Part shown: positions 1 through 4,849 of the stretch, piece after piece | How positions within the stretch are numbered: position 1 is the stretch's first letter | Layout: each line of letters opens with the position of its first letter | From: CALLPQ01 sp964479275 | GTDB taxonomy: Bacteria > Pseudomonadota > Alphaproteobacteria > Caulobacterales > Parvularculaceae | Length of the DNA stretch: 6,270 nt | Assembly (NCBI GenBank): GCA_964479275.1 | Contig: CAYZLR010000141.1 | Span: 1 to 6,270 of the forward strand | Reading direction: 5' to 3' | Notes under the pieces: generated by a model | Database searches by the model: none | What the model was told of the DNA's origin: nothing | What the model saw: the letters and a program-made list of their open reading frames with translations, nothing else | Translations under genes and position numbers: made by a program

Positions 1-121
1 AGAATCATAAGTCGCTGAAATCACTCAATTGTAATTTTGAATTGGGCTCTTAGAGTATTTTCAAAGCAAGTGGCGACCAGTTGAGATGTGGCTATCGGTT
101 GAAATTCTGGGGTACGGCAGA

Positions 122-192
122 ACAACACTTTAAAGCAGCATCCATAAGATGGCTCCGCGTTTGAAGGGCAGCACTTTTTAGAAAAGTGTTGT
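122..192 (+). repeat. 10-bp inverted repeat enclosing a competing 7-bp hairpin
   Basis: ACAACACTTT at 122-131 is perfectly complementary to AAAGTGTTGT at 183-192. Inside it, CACTTTT at 172-178 can instead pair with AAAAGTG at 182-188 around a 3-base loop. Both pairings use the same right arm, so only one can form at a time. GCAGCA also occurs twice (135-140 and 168-173), so the two left arms look like imperfect direct repeats. The right arm ends four bases before AGGA at 196-199. The geometry is seen directly; any regulatory role is inference. Confidence 0.4.
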
Positions 193-206
193 GATAGGAA
201 AGTATT

Positions 207-293
207 ATGCTCAGCTTTAACCATGAAGAGAGTGTAGAAATCACACCTTTACACAAGAACGATTTATCAGATAGCGAGTTTGGTGATGGATAA
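207..293 (+). CDS. Possible 28-residue small peptide with good ribosome binding site
   Basis: An ATG at 207 follows AGGA (196-199) with a seven-base gap, the best plus-strand start signal in the left flank. The frame runs 28 codons to TAA at 291-293 and gives an acidic peptide beginning MLSFNHEESVEIT and ending EFGDG. It has no hydrophobic segment and no cysteines, and I do not recognise it. A competing pair of hairpins lies directly upstream. A second frame opens at 286, before this one stops. It could be a leader peptide, the first part of a frameshifted gene, or chance; its short length makes chance a serious option. Confidence 0.18.
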   Translation: MLSFNHEESVEITPLHKNDLSDSEFGDG

Positions 294-429
294 GAGTTTT
301 TCCATCATATACTTAAATCATCGTCTGCAAATCTCTATCTATTTTTGTGATCTTCACAGCCTCTGGCAGCAGGGAAGCGTTGAAAACATCCGTCGGAAGA
401 CGGCGTCGCAATCTACCCATGAAAACTAA
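286..429 (+). CDS. Short overlapping frame, 47 residues, unassigned
   Basis: ATG at 286 overlaps the end of the preceding 28-codon frame and is shifted by +1 relative to it. The frame encodes 47 residues ending at TAA 427-429. Its first half is rather hydrophobic and aromatic (SFSIIYLNHRLQISIYF) and its second half polar and basic. There is no strong ribosome binding site, so expression would depend on coupling to the frame before it. I recognise no family. It is reported because it forms the middle link of a chain of three overlapping frames; on its own it is weak. Confidence 0.1.
   Translation: MDKSFSIIYLNHRLQISIYFCDLHSLWQQGSVENIRRKTASQSTHEN
390..403 (-). terminator. Weak candidate terminator hairpin downstream of ubiX
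   Basis: CCGTC and GACGG form a perfect 5-bp GC-rich stem around a 4-base loop. On the minus strand the stem is followed by AT and then TTTT, which is short for an intrinsic terminator, and it lies about 195 bases past the ubiX stop. On the plus strand the loop is GGAA, a GNRA tetraloop. It is the most GC-rich hairpin in the left flank, but its terminator role is a guess. Confidence 0.2.
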
Positions 430-565
430 GATTTTTCAATACTCGCGCAAAAGAATCAAGAAAAGAGAAAGTCAATTTAACAGCACACCTAAAAAATGCT
501 CTGGCTACACGACGTCAAAAGAGGCATATCTCAATATCATCAGAAACGCTTCATTTCAGATGTGA
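419..565 (+). CDS. Short basic reading frame, 48 residues, unassigned
   Basis: From ATG at 419 this frame encodes 48 residues, rich in lysine and arginine near the start (a YSRKRIKKRES stretch), ending at TGA 563-565. It can be extended upstream to GTG at 347 (72 residues). Neither start has a visible ribosome binding site. It overlaps the previous frame by 11 bases and is shifted +1 again. The basic N-terminus could suggest nucleic-acid contact, but I see no known fold or motif. It may be the last third of a frameshifted gene of about 119 codons, or noise. Confidence 0.12.
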   Translation: MKTKIFQYSRKRIKKRESQFNSTPKKCSGYTTSKEAYLNIIRNASFQM

Positions 566-597
566 AACCACATGATGCCCTTCGATGCGGAGGTGCT

Positions 598-1176
598 TTA
601 GTCAATATGATGGCCCGGACCGCTCCAGCGCTTTAAAAATGCGCACTCAATATCGAGCAGATCAAGAACCCTGCCAACAGAATGATTTATAATATCATCA
701 ATGTTTTTTGGGTTGGTGTAAAAAGCGGGCATGGGCGGAGCAATGATTGCTCCCATCAAACTCGCTTCGTAGAGCAATTTGCAATGACCTGCGTGCAAGG
801 GGGTTTCTCTTGGCATCAAAACTAGCTTGCGACGGTCTTTCAAGCAAACATCAGCAGCACGAATTAACAAATTATCTGCATAGGAATTAGTAATTGCTGA
901 TAGTGTTTTCATGGAGCAAGCCGTAACGATCATACCATCTGTTTTAAAAGACCCACTAGCAATTGGTGCCGCTATATTCTCAAGCTTGTGATGAACATCT
1001 GCTAACGCGATAATTTCTTTTATCGTAAAATCGGTCTCATACTTCAAATTCATGGGTACGGTATCAGTATATACCAAATGGGTTTCAATACCTTCGATAT
1101 CTCGTAGGGTTTCAAGCATGCGTACACCATATATAACGCCGCTGGCACCGCTCATTCCAACTATAATTTTTCTCAT
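598..1176 (-). CDS. ubiX: Flavin prenyltransferase UbiX
   Basis: UbiX joins a dimethylallyl group from dimethylallyl monophosphate to FMN, making prenylated FMN, the cofactor of UbiD-type decarboxylases; in ubiquinone synthesis UbiD removes the carboxyl group of 4-hydroxy-3-polyprenylbenzoate in the cytosol. The 192-residue length is normal. Seen in order: the flavin-binding loop GMSGASGVIYG (7-17), ETD (47-49), SGSF (74-77), CSMKTL (87-92), Arg106 and Lys113 in the RAADVCLKDRR segment, RETPLH (123-128), PPMPAFY (147-153) and Trp184. These match the FMN and prenyl-phosphate contacts known in the family, so the enzyme should be active. The closest resemblance is to proteobacterial UbiX rather than phenolic-acid decarboxylase subunits. 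ATG at 1176 has GAGG (1182-1185) five bases upstream. It is the last gene of the run, 25 bases after tsaD. No ubiD is in the window. Confidence 0.96.
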   Translation of the reverse strand: MRKIIVGMSGASGVIYGVRMLETLRDIEGIETHLVYTDTVPMNLKYETDFTIKEIIALADVHHKLENIAAPIASGSFKTDGMIVTACSMKTLSAITNSYADNLLIRAADVCLKDRRKLVLMPRETPLHAGHCKLLYEASLMGAIIAPPMPAFYTNPKNIDDIINHSVGRVLDLLDIECAFLKRWSGPGHHID

Positions 1177-1181
1177 GAAAA

Positions 1182-1185
1182 CCTC
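1182..1185 (-). promoter_or_regulatory. Ribosome binding site of ubiX
   Basis: GAGG on the minus strand lies five bases before the ubiX ATG, inside the 25-base tsaD-ubiX gap. It confirms the chosen start and means ubiX does not depend on coupling to tsaD translation. Confidence 0.7.
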
Positions 1186-1201
1186 GGGTAGATGTTAATC
1201 G

Positions 1202-2218
1202 CTACCAATCTTGAATGGATAATCTTGTGACTGGCGTTAAATTGGTTTCTATTTTATTTTCGACATAATCAAAACTGGCGGCCGCAATCATTGCGGCGTT
1301 GTCTGTTGACCATTTCAAAGGGGGAAGATGTAGTTTGATATTATGATCTTTGCACAGATCCTTTGCAGCGTCTCGGACCTGGCGACTTGCTGAAACCCCA
1401 CCAACAATGGCTAATGACTTTGCCGATGTTGCTTTGAGCGCCCGATCACATTTCGTCATCATAACTTCAATGCATGAATGAACGAATGAGGCGGCAATAT
1501 CTTCGTGGGTTAGCTTGATGTTGTTTTGTACTGTTTGTGAAACTGCAGTTTTTAACCCTGAGAAAGAAAAATCAAGGCCTTGCTTTAATATGGGTTTTGG
1601 AAAATCAATTGTTGCATGCCCTTTTGCTGCGAGTTTATCAATGATAGGCCCACCGGGGAAACCATATCCAAGCATGCGTGCAACTTTGTCATAAGCTTCA
1701 CCCACTGAGTCATCTTTTGTGCTGCCAAGGATTTGAATATCAATAGGGGTTTGTAAAAATGCTAACAGCGTGTGCCCGCCAGAAACGAGTAATACCAAAC
1801 AGGGGTAAGTGAGTGTTTCCCCATCCAGTTCAGCACTGCGAATATGTCCGCGTAAATGATTTACGCCAATTAGCGGTATGTTCAACGCTTTCCCCATACC
1901 AGCAGCAGCATTGATACCAACGAGGAGTGAACTGATTAATCCGGGGCCGCGTGTCACACCAATCGCATCAATATCATTTAATGAAACATCTGCTTGTGTC
2001 AAAGCTTCCTTGATCGCCGGAATGACATTATTGATGTGTGCACGTCCCGCAAGTTCAGGATAAACTCCTCCATATTTTGAATGGATTGAATTTTGGTCAA
2101 TTATAATTGAAGACAAGACTTCACGCTTTGCATTCACAATTGATGCTGAGGTATCATCGCATGAACTTTCTATCCCCAAGATTAAATTGACAGGGCGTTC
2201 ACTCCTAATATGGGTCAT
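1202..2218 (-). CDS. tsaD: tRNA N6-adenosine threonylcarbamoyltransferase TsaD
   Basis: TsaD (Gcp/YgjD; Kae1 in archaea and eukaryotes) is the catalytic subunit that moves the threonylcarbamoyl group from threonylcarbamoyl-AMP to N6 of adenosine 37 in tRNAs reading ANN codons. It has an ASKHA-type ATPase fold. At 338 residues it is full length. Seen: LGIESSCDDTSASIV (14-28), RGPGLISSLLVG (90-101), the metal-binding pair His121 and His125 in HLRGH, VSGGHT (145-150), GEAYDKVARMLG (173-184), GFPGGP (186-191), FSFSGLKTA (218-226), VGGVSAS (272-278) and STDNAAMIA (304-312), whose Asp306 is the third metal ligand. All active-site elements are intact. It starts one base after the tsaC stop, so translational coupling is likely. 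The N-terminus before LGIES is several residues longer than usual and the ATG at 2218 has only a weak ribosome binding site. Confidence 0.97.
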   Translation of the reverse strand: MTHIRSERPVNLILGIESSCDDTSASIVNAKREVLSSIIIDQNSIHSKYGGVYPELAGRAHINNVIPAIKEALTQADVSLNDIDAIGVTRGPGLISSLLVGINAAAGMGKALNIPLIGVNHLRGHIRSAELDGETLTYPCLVLLVSGGHTLLAFLQTPIDIQILGSTKDDSVGEAYDKVARMLGYGFPGGPIIDKLAAKGHATIDFPKPILKQGLDFSFSGLKTAVSQTVQNNIKLTHEDIAASFVHSCIEVMMTKCDRALKATSAKSLAIVGGVSASRQVRDAAKDLCKDHNIKLHLPPLKWSTDNAAMIAAASFDYVENKIETNLTPVTRLSIQDW

Positions 2219-2219
2219 T

Positions 2220-2831
2220 TTACCATACCACTTTTATCTGTTCGGATATTTTTTCTGCAGACACAACGCCCAATCTTTCTATTTTTGGCGGTGTGAGCGC
2301 ACAATTAACGATTGTTGAGGGGATCATATTTATTTCTCCACCATCAAGAGCTATATCAGGCTTATGTTCAAGCTGTGCAATAACATTATGTAATTTATTT
2401 TCGGTGTTCAAACCATGCTTGTTGGCACTGGTCACCAATAACGGACCCGTTTTTCTTAATAGTTCTAAAACTGGCTGATAATCGGGAATGCGGATTGCAA
2501 ATTCAACGCGCCCGATTAACCAATTAGGAACTTTGTCGGGATCAGGTTTGAAAACGAGTGTGAGAGCGCCAGGTATTAAATGAGTGGAAAGTAGTTTTTC
2601 GGCCTCATTTGTTACAATCGCCCCAAGCGCATAAATATCATGAATATCAGCCACCATGATTGGTAGATTAAACGCCGTTGGTCGATTTTTTATTTCAAAA
2701 ATTTTTGTTTTTGCTGTGGTATTAGTAGGTGAAACTGCTAATCCGTATACTGTATCTGTCGGTATAATTGCCGTTTTTCCCGCGATAAGCGCAGCGGAAA
2801 TTTCATCAATATCATTGGTAATCTTTGTCAT
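2220..2831 (-). CDS. tsaC: Threonylcarbamoyl-AMP synthase, short TsaC (YrdC-domain) form
   Basis: TsaC condenses L-threonine, bicarbonate and ATP into threonylcarbamoyl-AMP, the unstable donor used by TsaD. The 203-residue protein is a single YrdC domain: PTDTVYGLA (24-32), the basic KNRP (48-51) where the family usually has KGRP, PGALTLVF (87-94), the FAIRIPDY strand (111-118), TSAN (134-137) and PSTIV (171-175). Together these line the ATP and threonine pocket. The extra C-terminal Sua5 domain of the roughly 320-350-residue form is absent. I use the symbol tsaC on domain architecture; tsaC/rimN/ywlC are used interchangeably for this family. The ATG at 2831 has no clear ribosome binding site. 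It sits between tsaB and tsaD, 50 bases after tsaB and one base before tsaD, so its product is made next to its users. Confidence 0.93.
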   Translation of the reverse strand: MTKITNDIDEISAALIAGKTAIIPTDTVYGLAVSPTNTTAKTKIFEIKNRPTAFNLPIMVADIHDIYALGAIVTNEAEKLLSTHLIPGALTLVFKPDPDKVPNWLIGRVEFAIRIPDYQPVLELLRKTGPLLVTSANKHGLNTENKLHNVIAQLEHKPDIALDGGEINMIPSTIVNCALTPPKIERLGVVSAEKISEQIKVVW

Positions 2832-2881
2832 ATTTATTGTCTGGTGTCGGTCTTGAATAGTGGGTTTAGATTTTTTATGGT
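2832..2881 (-). other. tsaB-tsaC spacer, the largest gap in the operon
   Basis: This 50-base AT-rich spacer is the only intergenic gap of note inside the gene run. I see no clear -35/-10 pair, no terminator hairpin and no purine-rich ribosome binding site before the tsaC ATG. An internal promoter cannot be excluded, but the sequence does not show one. Confidence 0.4.
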
Positions 2882-3541
2882 TTAAATTTTTGTGAAAAAA
2901 TCAGTCGATTCATCCGTGAGTGGTTTGATGGTGCTCACTTCCATTTCCTGAAAACAAGTAGCAAAATCTTTGGAGTTAAAAAGTATTTTAAGGTCAGGAA
3001 ATTCAAAATCGAGGAATGTCAATGCGCATTCGGGAAGGGATGTTTGTAAATATTTTGCTAAAGTTCCGCAAATTTGCGCTTGGTGTTGCTCCTTTATGAT
3101 CGCAACAATATTATCAATGTCGCCAAAATAATAGGCAGGTTGCATGCTCCTTTTATAGACTCCCATATAGCCGGTACCAGGAATACCTTTACGTGTCACG
3201 ATAACTGTTGGTTCTTGTTCGAGTGCAGGAATGCCAATCAAATCAAGCGAACAAACTGTAAGTAAGCGACATTGTTTTGCAAAAGCGAACCCAAGGCCAT
3301 AAGCCATGCCAGCACGAACAGAGGATAAGTTACCGGGGCCTCGATCCACGATAATATTTTTTATGTGGTCGGGTGAAACACCGTAGAGATTAAATAGTTC
3401 GTTTACGACTTCACTAATTTCTATCTTTTTCGATAGTTGATCAGGTGCCTTATTAATTGTGCCAATAATGCGCCAGTCCTCAAGTATAGCGGCTTGAAAA
3501 TTTCGCGAAGAACTTTCAATAATTAAGCTCATATTATTCAT
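2882..3541 (-). CDS. tsaB: t6A complex subunit TsaB (divergent)
   Basis: TsaB (YeaZ) is a non-catalytic paralogue of TsaD with the same ASKHA fold. It binds TsaD as a heterodimer and recruits TsaE for t6A synthesis. The 219-residue length is in the family range. Recognisable elements are LIIESSSRNFQAAIL (6-20, normally LAIDTS), an amphipathic stretch with QLSKKIEI (35-42), and RGPGNLSSVRAG (67-78) in place of the common GRGPGSFTGVR, followed by a glycine-rich helix and the TVCSLDLIG strand (95-103). The C-terminal half matches the family only loosely. Identity rests on the N-terminal half plus its position: it overlaps tsaE by four bases (ATGA) and precedes tsaC and tsaD. ATG at 3541 follows AGGGGG (3548-3553) at six bases, which favours it over Met4. 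Confidence 0.88.
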   Translation of the reverse strand: MNNMSLIIESSSRNFQAAILEDWRIIGTINKAPDQLSKKIEISEVVNELFNLYGVSPDHIKNIIVDRGPGNLSSVRAGMAYGLGFAFAKQCRLLTVCSLDLIGIPALEQEPTVIVTRKGIPGTGYMGVYKRSMQPAYYFGDIDNIVAIIKEQHQAQICGTLAKYLQTSLPECALTFLDFEFPDLKILFNSKDFATCFQEMEVSTIKPLTDESTDFFTKI

Positions 3542-4005
3542 ATGGAGCCCCCTAGTTTTTGAAGATCGTTGACGAGTGCATCATAAAAAGTGCCCTTATG
3601 CGTTATCGATAAGATTCGGGCGTTTTGACTTTTAGCAAATGCCATTTGGATATGGATAAATTCTCTAAAATAGGGCGAGATTTTTTGTGACCATTCGATA
3701 ACGCTAAGCGATTGTGATATTTCTTCTTCCAGTCCTAAATCTGCAAATTCATGATAATCCTCAAGTCGATAGGCGTCGATATGTAGGATTGATAAGTTTG
3801 GGCATTGATAAATATTGGCAATGGAGAAGGTTGGGCTCGTGACAACGGCATTATAGTTTAAAGACCTAGCGATCGCTTGAGTGAGGTATGTTTTACCAAC
3901 GCCAAGCTCCCCATCTAATAGAAGGCAAAACCCCGCACGGGCGTGATTGGCGATAATTTTCGCAACATGATCCGTATCCGTTGGTGATTTTATGTGCAAT
4001 TCCAT
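3538..4005 (-). CDS. tsaE: t6A complex ATPase TsaE
   Basis: TsaE (YjeE) is a small P-loop ATPase that binds the TsaB-TsaD dimer and drives its turnover during tRNA t6A37 formation. The protein has 155 residues, normal for a stand-alone TsaE, with no fused kinase or acetyltransferase domain. Seen: Walker A GELGVGKT (32-39), the switch-like TSPTF (56-60), HIDAYRL (75-81) corresponding to the HxDxYR motif, a LGLEEE segment (90-95), and the conserved Glu-Trp pair in VIEW (102-105). The ATG at 4005 lies eight bases after the mazG stop, with AGGAA at 4017-4021 overlapping the end of mazG. Its last codons overlap the tsaB start by four bases (ATGA), the usual sign of coupled translation of partner subunits. 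Confidence 0.96.
   Translation of the reverse strand: MELHIKSPTDTDHVAKIIANHARAGFCLLLDGELGVGKTYLTQAIARSLNYNAVVTSPTFSIANIYQCPNLSILHIDAYRLEDYHEFADLGLEEEISQSLSVIEWSQKISPYFREFIHIQMAFAKSQNARILSITHKGTFYDALVNDLQKLGGSI
3548..3553 (-). promoter_or_regulatory. Ribosome binding site of tsaB
   Basis: AGGGGG on the minus strand, within the last codons of tsaE, sits six bases before the tsaB ATG at 3541. It decides for this start over the second methionine three codons further in. Together with the four-base overlap it supports coupled production of TsaE and TsaB. Confidence 0.65.
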
Positions 4006-4013
4006 GCGCTAGC

Positions 4014-4817
4014 TTATTCCTCTTGCTTAGCTTTTTGCCACCATTGTTCCATCTCATCAAGGCTTGGCGTGCTTTCACCCTGCGCGTTGTAATTTTCTTC
4101 GACATAAGCGAAGCGCCGGGTGAATTTTTCATTTGTTCGGCGCAGAGCTTTTTCAGGATCGATTTTTAAATGACGGGATAGATTGGCAAGAGCAAATAAT
4201 AAATCACCAAATTCATCTTCTATATGATCTTGATCCCTATCGTCGATCGCTTGACTAAGCTCAAGCGATTCTTCCTGTATTTTTTTCAAAACGCCGTCAA
4301 TATCTGGCCAATCAAATCCAATGCGGGCGGCACGTTTTTGAAGTTTTACCGCTCTGGTCAGGCCCGGCAAACCCAGTGGGATATCGTCAAGCAATCCGGT
4401 TTTTCCCTTTGCAGCTCTCTCCTCTGCTTTTAGAGCCTCCCATGCAATTGTCTGCTCATCTGATGTCCGATCCTCATTATCATCAAAAACATGAGGATGG
4501 CGACGGATCATTTTTGTTGTAATTGTCTCGACAATATCCGCGAACGTGAAACTTTTTTCTTCTTCTGCCATTTGCGCATGAAAAACGGTTTGAAATAAAA
4601 GATCGCCTAATTCTTCTCGTAAATCGGTTTTATCGTTTCTGCTGATGGCATCAGCCACTTCATACGCTTCCTCAATTGTATAAGAGGCGATAGAATGAAA
4701 ATCTTGTTCGACATCCCACGGGCACCCGCTTTCACGGTCTCGCAAAATTGCCATCACCTCTAGTAATGTATCAATTTTGCGAGGATCTTTTGATTGAAAA
4801 TCAGCAAGGTTACGCAT
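4014..4817 (-). CDS. mazG: Nucleoside triphosphate pyrophosphohydrolase MazG
   Basis: MazG hydrolyses NTPs and dNTPs to the monophosphate and pyrophosphate, a house-cleaning and stress-related activity in the cytosol. The 267-residue protein (from the ATG) has the two tandem MazG domains typical of the proteobacterial type. Numbering from a TTG four codons upstream, the first domain has CPWD (36-39), EEAYEVADAI (53-62), EELGDLLFQ (72-80) and RRHPHVF (109-115). The second has GFDWPD (171-176), EESLEL (186-191) and EDEFGDLLFALAN (204-216). The acidic EExxE and ExxD metal-binding sets are present in both halves. I prefer ATG at 4817 over TTG at 4829 because GGAAAAG (4821-4827), which overlaps the TTG, is well placed as its ribosome binding site. 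It lies 32 bases after proA and eight before tsaE. Despite the name this is not a toxin-antitoxin gene and no mazEF is here. Confidence 0.96.
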   Translation of the reverse strand: MRNLADFQSKDPRKIDTLLEVMAILRDRESGCPWDVEQDFHSIASYTIEEAYEVADAISRNDKTDLREELGDLLFQTVFHAQMAEEEKSFTFADIVETITTKMIRRHPHVFDDNEDRTSDEQTIAWEALKAEERAAKGKTGLLDDIPLGLPGLTRAVKLQKRAARIGFDWPDIDGVLKKIQEESLELSQAIDDRDQDHIEDEFGDLLFALANLSRHLKIDPEKALRRTNEKFTRRFAYVEENYNAQGESTPSLDEMEQWWQKAKQEE

Positions 4818-4820
4818 AGG

Positions 4821-4827
4821 CTTTTCC
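4821..4827 (-). promoter_or_regulatory. Ribosome binding site that decides the mazG start
   Basis: GGAAAAG on the minus strand is three bases upstream of the ATG at 4817, with its GGA core seven bases from it. It overlaps the alternative TTG (4827-4829), for which no ribosome binding site is visible. This makes the ATG the more likely start. Confidence 0.55.
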
Positions 4828-4849
4828 AATTAAAATGACGTGATAATTT

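Larger units (their letters stand above)
1..597. other. Left flank without a recognisable gene
   Basis: This stretch lies downstream of ubiX, the last gene of the minus-strand operon. I recognise no protein family in any of the six frames, no tRNA-like T-arm, no rRNA and no insertion-sequence ends. What can be seen are inverted repeats at 122-192, a ribosome-binding-like AGGA at 196-199 ahead of a 28-codon frame, two further short plus-strand frames that overlap in series up to 565, and small hairpins at 390-403 and 560-573. It may be intergenic DNA, a decayed gene or a leader of something to the left. Composition is AT-leaning like the neighbouring tsa genes, so nothing suggests foreign DNA. 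Confidence 0.6.

Noticed and set aside
21..224. 67-codon minus-strand open frame rich in Cys and Phe
   Set aside because: No ribosome binding site before its ATG, no recognisable family, unusual residue make-up, and it lies over the inverted repeats; most likely chance.
560..573. ATGTG-AAAC-CACAT hairpin just downstream of ubiX as a terminator
   Set aside because: The stem is short and AT-rich and no T-run follows on the minus strand; an alternative 5-bp pairing (554-567) is equally good.
1..597. tRNA, CRISPR or insertion-sequence remnant in the left flank
   Set aside because: No T-arm consensus, no regularly spaced repeats and no transposase fragment or terminal inverted repeats are visible on either strand.
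2202..2206. Strong AGGAG inside codons 5-6 of tsaD, suggesting a later start
   Set aside because: The next in-frame start-like codon, TTG of the LGIES motif, is 22 bases away, too far for this site to serve it. The ATG at 2218, one base after tsaC, stays preferred.
4014..4817. MazG as part of a MazEF toxin-antitoxin system
   Set aside because: No mazE or mazF is nearby and the neighbours are tRNA-modification and proline genes; this is the stand-alone two-domain pyrophosphohydrolase.
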